Of a stretch of DNA of 53,583 bases, positions 1 to 10,155 are shown piece after piece; within the stretch, counting starts at the first letter, position 1, and the number at the start of each line of letters is the position of its first letter. The notes beneath the pieces were generated by a model. That model was not told where the DNA came from and did no database searches. It saw only the letters and a list, made by a program, of their open reading frames with translations. A program made the position numbers and the translations under genes. This DNA is from Phaeoceros laevis (Eukaryota > Anthocerotophyta > Anthocerotopsida > Notothyladales), in assembly GCA_049999765.1 (NCBI GenBank), contig JBNGIQ010009458.1:480731-534313 (forward strand), given 5' to 3'.

Positions 1-345
1 ATTTCACCCCCGAGGAATTAGCGTAAGCATTGAACAACCTCTCTAATTTTTTCTGTCAGTTCACAGCAAAAGGAATGAATTAGGTCTTCAAGGAATGAAT
101 TAGGTCTTCAAGGAATGAATTAGGTCTTCAGTGGAACCCACGCAAAGTCAAGAGCCTTGAAGTCAAGAGCCTTGGGCTTCCAGGAAACAAATTACCTTGG
201 GAAAGGCGTACTGCTTCCTATAACCCTATTGCTATCCTTCTCCTCAAATGAAGATCCCGACTTTTACGACTTGTGACGAAGTTTTGGCAACGGTACGGGT
301 AGATAATGGTAGGGTAAATAATGTAGGAGTACCAAATGGTCAGCA
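1..345 (-). pseudogene. Decayed partial copy of the Rad60-SLD gene (3' part)
   Basis: This stretch aligns by eye, in the same orientation, with about 4519-4765 of the intact Rad60-SLD gene: the start of its last exon, the last intron and the 3' half of the preceding exon. Shared landmarks are the 'cacccccgagg' block, the 'cttgtgacgaagttttgg' block and the 'gcgtactgcttcct' block. On the minus strand the exon part still reads like 'KTSSQVVKV' but then meets in-frame stops and small indels, so it cannot code. It also holds extra tandem duplications (20 bp x3, 15 bp x2) that the parent lacks. The window edge cuts it off, so more of the copy may lie to the left. Confidence 0.8.
71..130. repeat. 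20-bp unit in three perfect tandem copies
   Basis: The unit aggaatgaattaggtcttca occurs at 71-90, 91-110 and 111-130. The intact paralogous intron at about 4580-4605 has one related copy (aaagaaattaggtcgtca), so the expansion happened after the duplication. A second small duplication follows at 145-159 and 160-174 (aagtcaagagccttg twice). Confidence 0.95.
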
Positions 346-1933
346 AGAACCCGAGTGACAGATTTTTTTTCTGCTCTTTGACCAGAGCTATTCTTGAAGA
401 CCATCTCTACTTAAAATTTTGTTTAATAAATTTAATACTCTTTAAAAATTTGCTCAAAATATGTATAATAGAACATAGAATATATAATAGAACACTAGCA
501 AAGTTGGCCAGGTAAAAACATGTAAAGTTGGAATCCATAAAAGACATATGTGTACTCCATTGTGTAGGTTACGCTTATGTATTTAAATTGCTTGATTATA
601 AATTCATGAAAGTGCATCCTTCATTCATTGCAAACCATGATCTCACCTAGACAATTTATCAAATGCTAATTATCTGTGGACCTAGATATAATATAACTCT
701 ATACAAACATTGCTAGGAAGTGGATTGAACATCTTGAACTAAATAAGAAAGATAACAATCAGTCATGAGTTCTTTCGCATTTTGTGCATTTGGGCAAACA
801 GTGGTCTCCAATTCCTCCGCAAGTATGCGGAGACACATCCCACATTGCTCCATACTGTTCATCGACACTTTAGGAGCAAAGCAAGCAATATCCCCAAGAA
901 TTCGTATTGCTTTGGGACTCCAAAACTAAGGTATTAGGTAAATGATGTAGCCTCAAGGAATTAAGCGGCCTCTTGTGCGATGAGTTGTTGTATGGAAGAT
1001 TTCTTGAAGCTAACAATGTCCCTCCCTGGGCTCGCTGGGAACGGAGGTCCGCATTCAGACGTGATGCGAGCCGTGTTGGGTACCATATCAATCGAAACCA
1101 TAGCACTGCACATATAGAGTAACGTGAGCAAGCCCAAAATACATCCAAGCCCCATAAAACCAGCATGAAGTTTGCAAACCAACATACTTTGAACACCACA
1201 CAACAAACTGCTCTTGCAGGAATTACCCTTGGTTGGTACAATTTAAATGACCTTTCCTCCAATACTAGACATCCAAAGAAAAAAAAAACTATATGAAAGG
1301 TTGTCCTCCTACAATCTCTCCACTTTGTGTGAAATACTTTTTGGTGATCCATAAAGTACTTGAATAATGCACGTCCTAATACTATAATTTTCTACAAAGA
1401 ATCTTTAATCAATTTGGGTGTCATAAGAAATTAAAAATCAGCCAGAAAATAACAATTTTATATTACTTCTCACTCACAATGTAACTCTTAGGTCAACCTG
1501 ACTCAACCATGAACACAAAGTAAACAAACCATCACGCTACTCAAAATCCTCCTCCAAATGGTGCTGGCCGTCACCAATTGGCTGGCGATTCGAGCACCAT
1601 TCAAAACGAAATGGCACTCCCACACCCATTTCGTTCGCCTCTCCCCGCGGTACTCCGAGGCCACGGTTTGCTTAGCACCTCTCCTACAGGCGGTGCAAAT
1701 GGACTGGCGACAGGCACCTGCACCGTCCTCTCTCTCCTTCTACGTTCTCCCCTTGGTCTGATTATTACTTAAGCGCTCAGCCACGCCAGCAGATGTGCTT
1801 GTTTTGCCATTTCGTCTCCCGCCTGGGCGCAACTTGGGGGGAAATCTTCTCTGCCACCAGCCTGCTACGATACAGCACAGCCAGGCCCCGCAGCTACGTC
1901 CACATGTTTTCAAGATCTGAGCACAAACTAACA

Positions 1934-1985
1934 CGATTCCAGTGAGACAAAACCACTCGCGATTCCAGTGAGACAAAACCACTCG
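1934..1985. repeat. 26-bp perfect tandem duplication
   Basis: cgattccagtgagacaaaac (first 20 of the 26-bp unit) starts at 1934 and again at 1960. The two copies are identical. Confidence 0.95.
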
Positions 1986-2287
1986 GGGCCAGCAGCCCAG
2001 AAACACAACTTCTGCCTATTAAACCATCTTAAAGCATGATCAACCCAAAACAACGTCCCAGAGGGATTCCTCCCAAAGCCCTCTAAGACAGTAACCAAGC
2101 CTAAACTCCTACTCCTCCTAGTTCGAGCGCCCATAAACAAGCGCACAGCCGCAGCATCTTGGCAGAAATCTGGGAAACGCGAAGCTCCTCTGAGCGGGGC
2201 AGGCATCTAAGCAACCTGACAGGACAAAACTTGCCACGAAGGCTCTACCTGGCAGTCCAGCTGTATAGGCTAAAAACGAAACTGGTG

Positions 2288-2347
2288 CCGGAATCCTACG
2301 CATACTTATCCTAATCACCGGAATCCTACGCATACTTATCCTAATCA
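2288..2347. repeat. 30-bp perfect tandem duplication
   Basis: The 30-bp unit beginning ccggaatcctacgcatactt starts at 2288 and again at 2318 with no differences. It lies about 200 bp upstream of the glutamine-synthetase-like start codon. Confidence 0.95.
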
Positions 2348-2537
2348 CCTAGGACATGACTTAAGGCTCAAAACAAAAAGGAGCCTAACAGTACCGTACT
2401 CTACAGGGGAAGGAGAGAGGAGGCATCTTCCTAGCAGAACGCTTGTCACTCGTGGACCGAAATTTGATGCCTACCGCCGCTGATTTGAGCAGTCCAGCAG
2501 CAGCTCATCCAAGCAGAATCCTCATCAGCCACAAGAG

Positions 2538-4108
2538 ATGCAGCAGCAGCAGTCCGGTGCCGCATTTCTGCCGGCGGGGGCAATGGCGACGACGACGCAG
2601 CGTAGCGCCCCCGCGGCGGGGCTCCTGCCCGAGCTCCTCCAGCGGAAACCCGAGATCCGCTACCTCCTGCTCACCTTCCTGGACCTCCTTGGCGTGGCGC
2701 GCGCCAAGCTGGTCCCCGCAGAGGCGCTCCTCCAGGGCGCGCTGGGCGACCAGGGCGCGGGCTTCGCCGGCTTCGCGGCCCACTTCGACCTCAGCCCCGC
2801 CGACCCGGACATGTTCGCCACTCCCGACGCGGAGGCGCACTCGTTCCAGCTGCCGTGGCGCCCGGACACGGCTTGGGTGCCCTGCGACCTGTCCATGCGG
2901 GGGCGGCCTCTGGCCCAGGCCCNNNNNNNNNNNNNNNNNNNNNNNNNNNNNNNNNNNNNNNNNNNNNNNNNNNNNNNNNNNNNNNNNNNNNNNNNNNNNN
3001 NNNNNNNNNNNNNNNNNNNNNNCTCAAGGCGCAGATCGCCCGGGCCAAGGCGCAGGGCCTGGCTATGAAGACCGGCGTGGAGGCCGAGTTCTTCCTCCTC
3101 CTCGACGGCGGTGGCGGCGGCGCCGCCTTCGGAGGCTTCGGCGTCGACTCCGCCTCCCCGCGGGTGGCCGACGGGAGGGACACTGCCGCCAAGCCCTGCT
3201 ACGACCAGGCCGCGCTCATGCGCCGCATCGACCTGGTGGCGCTGCTTGTGGACTACCTCCGCGACCTGGGGTTCGGGCCTTACCAGGTGGACCACGAGGA
3301 CGGCAATGGCCAGTTCGAGATGAACTGGGAGTACGCCCCCTGCCTGGTTACCGCGGACCGTCACGCTTTCTTCAAGTTCATGGTGAAGAGCGTGGCGGAG
3401 TCGCGAGGATTGAAGGCCACTTTCATGCCCAAGCCGTTTCTCAACCGCAGCGGGAACGGTGCGCACTGCCATGTCTCCCTCTGGGGTGGAAACGATGGCG
3501 GTGCTGCCACAACCAATCTGTTCCTGCGGAATGAGGACGACGATGTCGATGAGCATGGCTTAGGCCTCACCCCGCTGGCCTACTCCTTCATGGCGGGTGT
3601 GCTCTCTCACGCCAGGCCGTTGGCCGCCATAGCCAACCCCAGTGTCAACAGCTACAAGAGGATCAGCCTCAGCACATCCGGTTCTGTCTCCATTTCAGGC
3701 TCCTCGTGGGCGCCCTGCTGTGTGTCCTGGACCGGGAACAACCGCACCCACATGGTGCGGGTGCCGGCGCCTGGCAGGTTTGAGCTGCGCCTGCCCGACG
3801 GGGCTGCCAATCCTTACCTCCTGCAGGCAGCCATTCTGGCTTGTGGGCTGGATGGGGTGGAGAAGTCTCTCAACCCGGGGCCTGTGTGTGACTGGAATGG
3901 CCACCTTCCTCTTCCCCAGGGCCACCCTGAGTTGCCTTCTCTTCCTGCCAACCTGTTGGAGGCTCTCCAAGAGCTGGAGTCCAGTATGCTGAAGCAGGCT
4001 CTGGGAGAGGAGTTTGTGGAGTCCTACATCAAGCTGCAAAGGCAGCAGTGGGACTCCTACACAGGGCACCTCAGCCAGTGGGAGCTGGACAACACTCTCA
4101 ACTGTTGA
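2538..4108 (+). CDS. Type-III (GlnT-like) glutamine synthetase family protein, interrupted by an assembly gap
   Basis: This is a glutamate-ammonia ligase family enzyme, which forms gamma-glutamyl amides using ATP. Two blocks of one protein flank the 100-N gap. The N-terminal beta-grasp part reads 'RYLLLTFLDLLGVARAKLVP' and 'GAGFAGFAAHFDL'. The catalytic part carries 'VEAEFFLL', 'YQVDHEDGNGQFEMNWEY', 'FMPKPFLNRSGNGAHCHVSL', 'NPSVNSYKRI', 'NNRTHMVRVP' and 'FELRLPDGAANPYL', in the order expected for ATP, metal and glutamate binding. The pattern fits the bacterial type-III/GlnT branch better than the cytosolic plant GS. The frame differs on the two sides (phase 0 before, phase 2 after), so the true gap is not a multiple matching 100 bases, or an intron hides there. 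No intron is seen elsewhere, and GC is clearly higher than in the neighbours. ATG 2538 is the first in-frame start; ATG 2583 is an alternative. Convergent with the Rad60-SLD gene. Confidence 0.85.
2923..3022. other. Assembly gap (100 N)
   Basis: Exactly 100 N, the conventional placeholder for a gap of unknown size, inside the glutamine-synthetase-like coding region. By comparison with the family, only a short piece of protein should be missing between the two flanks. Confidence 0.99.
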
Positions 4109-4407
4109 CATACATAGCCCTGGCTTTACGTCAAATGTTCTTTGGAGCCATCTGAATGGGCATGACCTCATAAATAGTGGGTAGGAGATGCACACCAGTT
4201 GCATTCCAGTCCTCCTGTGAGCTAGAGAGCACACTCTGTCAGCAGTGGGACACAAAATTCTTCGAAACCCTTGAACAACCACTCACAAACATGCCTGTAA
4301 ATCTATCTGTCTCCGCGGAGAAAAAATGTATGTGGCCAAGTCCTCAAGTATAGTACACCCAGTGACCCCTCTTCGGAACGATATATGTACATGGTGACTC
4401 CACAGGG

Positions 4408-5562
4408 TTATCTCTTCCGGAAAACCTCAATCTGATCTTCGTCCTCGATGTCGTGGTCTTGCAATGTGCTGCCGGATTCCAGGGCTTCCCCATCAAATTT
4501 GAACACCAGCTCACTTGACTTCACCCCCGAGGTATTAGCGTAGGCATTGAACAGCCTATCTAATTTCTCTGTCTGTTCACAGCAAAAAGAAAGAAATTAG
4601 GTCGTCAGTGGAACAGGTGCAAAGTCAAGAGGCTTGGGCTTCCTGGAAACACACAACCTTGGAAATGGCGTACTGCTTCCTGTTGCCATCCTTGTCCTGA
4701 ATGAAGATCCTTACTTTTACAACTTGTGACGAAGTTTTGGTAACTGTAGGGGTGGACAATGATGGAGCAGGAGAAGGGGAAGGAGCAGGAGCTGGGGCAG
4801 GGGAAGGACGGTTTGCAATTTGAGACAGCTCGAACCTCTTCTGCCTGAAGGAGTACAAACTGGTCAGCAACAATCCACAGAACGCAGACTCAACTACTGC
4901 CAGAATTTTTACGCTCTTCACCTCATTTGTTGCACCGTGGAAAAGTCCATACAGATGCCAGTTGGAACGATCTTTGGAGGAGGAGCTAGCCAGTCATCGA
5001 TACCCTCCTCCAAGACTACTGGTGCAGGAGGCTCTACAACCTGAAAAGAAACTCAAACCCTGAGATGGCAACGACAACTCTGTGCTGTCCCAATGGATTG
5101 TTCAAAACTAAGTTATGTGGCGGTCAGGGTGACAAAAACAATGGGAGATGCTGCAGAACAGGCTACTACAGGCAACACGGAGGGAGAATTCAAAATTCTG
5201 TCGCAACTCACCACGGGCTTCGGTGCTTCCATCCTGGCCTTCTTCATTCGTGCCTGCCATTTCAGCGGCAGTGCGGGCTCCTCTTCTTCACCAGCATCTG
5301 TGAATGGGACGGGGAAAGTCCAGGTCACGGTGAGCTCAAAGTAAAATGCGCCACTGCCAAGCACAATATCCCCTCTGAGACACTCCTTAAAATCGTGTCC
5401 TACCTGAATTCTACCAGCGAAACCTCGGTAACCCGGAGGGAAATCAACAGGAAACCACTGACCTAAGACCACCCGAGGCTGTATTTTTGCGTAGTTGAAC
5501 AGGGGCTCCAGGCCGTCCTCCTCCGGCAAAATCTCTGCCTTTGTCCGCTGAATCTTACGCAT
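4408..5562 (-). CDS. Rad60-SLD (SUMO-like domain) protein, 5 exons, about 218 aa
   Basis: This is a small plant protein with a C-terminal SUMO-like (Rad60-SLD) fold, similar to Arabidopsis At1g68185; family members are thought to act in SUMO-linked nuclear processes. I could join exons 5463-5562, 5212-5297, 4922-5040, 4658-4844 and 4408-4572 with matching phases and GT-AG ends (657 nt). Conserved marks in order: 'LEPLFNYAKIQP' near the N-terminus, an acidic stretch 'DAGEEEEP', 'DDWLAPPPK', a Pro/Ala/Ser linker, 'VVKVRIFIQDKDGNRKQYAI' starting the ubiquitin-like fold, and 'FKFDGEALESGSTLQDHDIE' followed by 'DEDQIEVF' at its end. The length matches the family. The first donor (GTCAGT) is weak but gives the right phase and restores 'VVLDAGEEEE', which matches the homologue. 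A broken partial copy lies at 1-345. Confidence 0.88.
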
Positions 5563-6608
5563 TTCTCCTGCCGCACTCCTCCAAATCGCAATCTCACAGC
5601 CCTACTGACTGACACAGCCCTACAAACTACAGCCCTCGCAAATTGCGCGGCACTCCTACGGCCGTCCTCCGCAGAGTCCAGCGACGAGGTCAAGGCAGCT
5701 GAAGAGGGTGTCAAGATCTTGCAGAGCTCTTACCGAATTCAATTTCAGATTTGAACTCTGTCAGGCTGGACTCGGCGGGGCGAGCGTCGAGCAGCAGGCG
5801 TTCGCTTGAGTAGGCAATGACTTCGTACCGCCAGGAAGAGAGGTAAACAGAGGTTGCTCAAGGCTACAACCCAAGCCGTGTTTAGCTCACGACAGCAGGA
5901 CTCACAATTCGCGACACGTGTCCGCATAGAAAGGGATAAGGTGTATAATTTGGGCTTTTGCTAGGGTGCAGTGGCTACCTCTCGTCAGTAGGCAAGGTGT
6001 GGTACGCAAGTACCACATCAACACCTTCCTTCCTCAACGCGACCAAATTCCGAGTCCAAGAGGCAGAAGCAAGGGTGACACTCTACCAAATAGATTGCCA
6101 CGACTGGTCACCACCATGCACCAAGAGCGGTGCTGGCTTCCAATAGGAAATCATACTTACGTAGGTATTTCTAAAGAACCAATCTTTACTTCCGATTGCA
6201 ACATCCGGGCCCCTTCTTCAAGAGGTAGGTTTAAGGTCTCGATTTGATGTGGTGCGAGCTATGTAATGAGGCAAGTACAAATGCCTACTCTTTGTACAAA
6301 GCATCACTAGATGCTCCAGATTCTACTTTACAATTCGACAAATTGAAGATGAATCAGTAAAAGCACCTGCCACACAACCACGACAGCAATTATCATCAGA
6401 ACAACGCACAAAATCGTAAGAGATTGAGCAGCACAGGAGACTATGGCCTACGAATTTGTGAAAAGACCAATTCTTGCAGACATGCGGTCCCTACGAAGAA
6501 GAAACAACCACGTTACTAGAAGCCCTGGAGCAGATACACCAATGTTTCTGCCGCCTAACTGAAGCAAGGAGAAGGAGAATGAAATGCTTACCAGGAGATG
6601 CATAGTCC
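5563..6608. other. Intergenic between CP12 and the Rad60-SLD gene
   Basis: This must hold the promoter and 5' leader of the minus-strand Rad60-SLD gene (proximal to 5563) and the 3' end of CP12 (proximal to 6608). A good donor sequence (minus-strand CGGTAAGAG near 5735) hints at a 5'-UTR intron. I recognise no coding region; the short frames on both strands look random. Confidence 0.5.
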
Positions 6609-7004
6609 TCAATCCTCATACACCCGGCACTCGTCTGTCTCGGGGTTTTCCTTGCAATAGGCCTCAAGAGGATCCTTGCTCTCCTTCTCGGCCACGCGCT
6701 TGTGCGCGGCAGTGGCGCTCAACTCCTCCACCTCATCCCAGGCAGCCACGCACTCCCCGGACGACTCGGCTCCAGCGCAAACCTCTTGCGCTTCCTGGAT
6801 GCTCTTCTCGACCTGAGCCGCCAAGTCCGGCTTGGTAGGAGTCGCCGCCACGATATGCAGTCGCCTGGAGAAGCGCAGCGGAGCCACTGCCGGCATGCAT
6901 AGCGGAGAGGCCATTCTCACCGAGGAGAGGTGCGACTGCGGCACGCCCAGGGCCACAGACGAAGGCACGCAGATCGCCTGTGCGGCCATTGTCACTGAGG
7001 CCAT
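6609..7004 (-). CDS. CP12: CP12, chloroplast Calvin-cycle regulator
   Basis: CP12 is a small, largely disordered stromal protein. In the dark, in its oxidised form, it scaffolds glyceraldehyde-3-phosphate dehydrogenase and phosphoribulokinase into an inactive complex, which thioredoxin releases in the light. The 131-aa single-exon frame starts with a transit-peptide-like stretch (about residues 1-54: Ser/Ala/Val-rich with Arg, ending near 'RRLHIVAA'). The mature part has both redox cysteine pairs: 'CAGAESSGEC' and 'YCKENPETDEC'. It also has the signature 'AAWDEVEELSA' and the acidic C-terminus 'ECRVYED' that contacts GAPDH. All key residues are present, so the protein should work. It lies in tandem with the hydrolase gene upstream on the same strand, about 360 bp away. 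Confidence 0.96.
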   Translation of the reverse strand: MASVTMAAQAICVPSSVALGVPQSHLSSVRMASPLCMPAVAPLRFSRRLHIVAATPTKPDLAAQVEKSIQEAQEVCAGAESSGECVAAWDEVEELSATAAHKRVAEKESKDPLEAYCKENPETDECRVYED

Positions 7005-7363
7005 AGCTAACAGGTGTATGCGCTTACAGGCAGTAGAGACAGCAACTGCTGCACAAAGTGTTCAGTAGCGAAGGCAGCGATGAAGCTCTGTTCCGCTTGG
7101 CGAACGAAGGATGCTGAGCCGCGATGTCCGGCCGAGTGCGAGAAGAAGAGCAACTCAGGATATGACGAGGGCACGGAGGCGTGAAGCTGAGGCGGAAGTA
7201 ACACAGAGGGGATTTTCCTTCGGAGCTTCGGGAAACCCTGGCCTCTGCGAGCCTGTCATCAGGCTCGGGGCCCACAGATTTTTCTCATCCTCGCACAACT
7301 TTGTGCGGTCCCAGTTTTAATTGGATGACGGCTGCTAGGGGGCGAGAAATTAAGAAATGCATT
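7005..7363. other. Intergenic: CP12 promoter and hydrolase 3' region
   Basis: About 360 bp between two minus-strand genes. It must contain the CP12 promoter and leader as well as the hydrolase 3'-UTR. I see no additional gene and no clear motif beyond that. Confidence 0.5.
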
Positions 7364-9034
7364 CTACTGCGTAATCTCTTGTACAATTGTCTGCTCAGAA
7401 ATACTGCGCAAAGCAGGGATCCAGCTATCCACCACTGAAGGACTTCCATACCACTGCCTACTACTGCGTTTCTCATTTGAAGGGAAGTGCTCCACACCTG
7501 TTCATGTTGCCGCAGCAGTTGCTTGATTAGCAGTTTGATCGCTTTCAGTGGCAGAAACGATGGGGCATACTGCTTACATTACCTTCCAATATGATGTGGT
7601 GAGCACCGTCCAAGGCAATCGCACATTGCACAGGGGTAACACCGTCGCCCCAGACATCCCCAGTGCCACAACACAATTCGTAGCTTTGGTAGACGAAGTC
7701 CTGCCACCGTTGTAGCTTGTCAGCTGGTGAGGGTTCTTGCAGGGAATCGATTCAACGTACAACAGGTCTGAGAAAGCAATCTGTACCTTCAAGAATCCGC
7801 CATATTTCGAGACACCACGTACTGCCTTGCCGGCAATGCAAACGTACTGCATACCCACTTCTTTCTCGGCAACCCCAGGATAGTGTGTGTTGACGAAGTC
7901 CATATTTCTCTTGGTGAGCTTGTCCTGTACAGAGGTGCACCAGAGGAGTTGCTTCACTACAGGCTCTGATTCTTTAGACCTACAGCTTAGATGAACAGCA
8001 GAAAGTGTTGTGTGCACGCGAGGCTCGCTTACTGTGCATGTATGCGGAGTTCCAAGAGTAATGAGGCCCTTCACACGGAGAGCGGCAGCATATATCTTCC
8101 CATCATACTCTACTTTCCTGCCAAGCTACGTGCCAGTAGCCACTGGTCAGGATTATTACCACTGTCTGACGAGTGCCTACACATGCAGATACACATACTT
8201 TTGACAAGTTCAACATGCTTACCAATATCCTGCAAATCCACCCTCCCGCTGAGTGACCAACCAAGATAACCTTTTTTGGCAGACTGGCTAAATCCAAACC
8301 TTTAGCACCACCACTGTCCGGTCCAGGGTTTCCTTGACCTGCCGATCCATACTCGTTAACCTCACCAGTTTGCTGGATAGGAGGTTGTGCTCCATTCTTC
8401 GGATTTAGAAACTCTCGCAAGAAATCCGTGAAGGTGTAGTTTTGCTGCAGGTCACCATTGAGAACTGAACTTGTTGCACTGTTCGATGAACAAACAGATA
8501 TCAAACAAAGTAGCCAGACACAATCACATCCCTTGAGATATCTCGAAAGCTGCTTGCGAGCAAAAAAATTACTCACGTCTCCTGCGCCTGAAGATCGCCT
8601 CGCAAAGCAAGAGATACGGTGGCATCAATCCTGTCCAAAATTGGCCGCACCGACCTTCCACCTAGCGACGGGATCCAGTTGTACCACTTCAGAGGCACGA
8701 CCTGCCTGAGAAGAAGCACAGTTCTTAGCACACGTATATCAAGGTGCAGGCTGCCAGCCATCAACAACATAGCAAATGCGCCTGCCATACATACCGTGGT
8801 AGCAAAGCCTCTGGAGCGGAGATGAGCCGCTGTGGAGCTGTATTGTGAGAGGTCAGACAGCCAGCCGGGCACAATTACCACGACCACATCCGCTCTCTTG
8901 CTGAAGTCCTCCTGCCTCTCCACAGCTCTCCACTGCTTCAGCTGTGCTATTTTGACAGGCCTGGTCCCAATCTTCCCTACTCCAGCCTGAGGCAGGGCAG
9001 TCCCTGCCTGCATCATCTGCATCGGCAACGCCAT
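7364..9034 (-). CDS. Alpha/beta-hydrolase (lipase-like), 7 exons, about 367 aa
   Basis: A plant alpha/beta-hydrolase of the PGAP1/lipase-like type; the substrate cannot be told from sequence. Exons 8795-9034, 8577-8701, 8223-8478, 8033-8125, 7787-7924, 7583-7700 and 7364-7497 join in phase with GT-AG ends (1104 nt). The strand after the N-terminus reads 'VVVVIVPGWLSDLSQYSS', typical of the oxyanion region. The nucleophile elbow is 'VILVGHSAGGW' (catalytic Ser). 'GLITLGTPHT' follows. The acid residue probably lies in 'GDVWGDGVTP', and the catalytic His in 'GVEHFP' in the last exon, followed by 'QWYGSPSVVDSWI'. No clear signal peptide is seen, and plastid targeting is possible but unproven. It is divergent from the fasciclin gene, with about 416 bp between the start codons. 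Confidence 0.88.
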
Positions 9035-9450
9035 TTCCCCACCACCTCCAGGTTTCCGGACGAAATGACTAGTTATGTAACGGTGCCCGCTGTTTGTCAC
9101 CCTGTTATGTTAGTGCCTCAGTTGGGAAATGGTCCGTTTCTTTGGATTATAACCGCCAACGACGGTGTGTTTTCAAAAATGAAGAATCAGCAGAGTCTCT
9201 TTGCCTCCCTCTGCACTGTGCTAGTTCCTGGACATCTTCGGAGATACACACTTGTTGCGTTCTTGTCTTGGCAGTCTTCCGTCTCTGCAGGTGCTCTTCT
9301 TGCAGGGTCCCTTTTATCTCCTTCTCCCCTTGGAGGTAATCGTTTTCCTTGCTCGCCATGTTTTGCTGTTTCAAGCAAAAAGGTTGCTCGAAGGGCTAAA
9401 CCTCTCTGCTTTCCATGCAGGTCAATACAGTCCAAAAGCTGACCTAGGAA
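9035..9450. promoter_or_regulatory. Divergent promoter region, hydrolase / fasciclin gene
   Basis: About 416 bp separate the start codon of the minus-strand hydrolase (9034) from that of the plus-strand fasciclin gene (9451). Both promoters and leaders must fit here, or a shared bidirectional one. I could not assign individual elements. Confidence 0.5.
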
Positions 9451-10155
9451 ATGGGGCCCATAGTGCTGGTGAGTTTGCTAGTGTTGCTGCTACTGGGTGG
9501 AGCAAAGGGAGACACTGCCCTCGAGCTGATGCTCCAAGCACTTGGTCCAGATTTCAGCGATTTTGCTGTTGCAGCTGCCAACGACCTAGACTCGCCAGAT
9601 ATTCCAGGGCCATACACTCTGTTTGCTCCTACAAATACAGCTTTTGAGGTACTTCGGTGACAGCAGGTTCCTCCCTCCCTCCTCGGTATTGTTTCTTGAC
9701 AGGTTGAGCATTGAAAGATTGTGGCACATCCTAAGGGGCAGAGGTAAGTAGATAAATGCTGGAACGCACAATTATGTCTGGACTTCATCCACGTGCAGGC
9801 CAAGATGGCTTGTTTCAACTCCTCCAGCGTCGACCGCATGTACAAACAGGATGTGATGAAGTATCATTTCATCAACGTCAGTCTCACAGAGGAAGCTATT
9901 TTGGCAGTGGTGGGCAACAGAGTGGACTACACCTGGCAGCCCTTCACCTTGTACAACCACCAGCAACTCAATGTGACACTGACTAATACAAGTACTATCA
10001 CTATTAATGGGGTCAGTCACGTTGTCAGGCCGGACGTTTTGCTCACTCCTCAGGCTAGGGTCCATGGGATCAGCAACGTCCTCATTCCTCCCTCCTTAGA
10101 GGTCAACTCCTTACCCATTGCATTGTCCTTTCTGCTGCAAGCAACATTATGTTAG
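9451..10155 (+). CDS. Fasciclin (FAS1)-domain secreted protein, gene model uncertain
   Basis: FAS1 domains mediate cell-surface and matrix adhesion; plant members are often GPI-anchored arabinogalactan proteins. The N-terminus 'MGPIVLVSLLVLLLLGGAKG' is a signal peptide. Next comes the FAS1 start with 'YTLFAPTNTAFEVL'. The domain core lies in the exon starting at about 9799: 'MKYHFINVSLTEEAI', 'TITINGVSHVVRPDVLLT' and 'VHGISNVLIPP' (the H2 box). The hydrophobic end 'SLPIALSFLL' could be a GPI signal. Exon 1 probably ends at a GTGACA donor near 9657, with a short exon at 9703-9743. That exon and the next do not join in the same phase by any GT-AG pair I found. Either a boundary is wrong or a one-base lesion exists. 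Several N-X-S/T sites suit a glycosylated wall protein. Confidence 0.72.

Larger units (their letters stand above)
346..2537. other. Intergenic, no gene recognised
   Basis: The region is AT-rich to about 1550, then mixed. The open frames on both strands are short, overlapping and resemble nothing I know. It contains two perfect tandem duplications (1934-1985 and 2288-2347). The last few hundred bases before 2538 are the presumed promoter and 5' leader of the glutamine-synthetase-like gene. Confidence 0.6.

Noticed and set aside
870-1352. 160-codon minus-strand frame
   Set aside because: Odd composition (Phe/Cys/Trp-rich start), no domain, overlapped by another frame; likely chance.
2443-3556. 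Several long frames on both strands around the first assembly gap
   Set aside because: GC-rich coding sequence of the glutamine-synthetase-like gene opens other frames, and the Ns lengthen them artificially.
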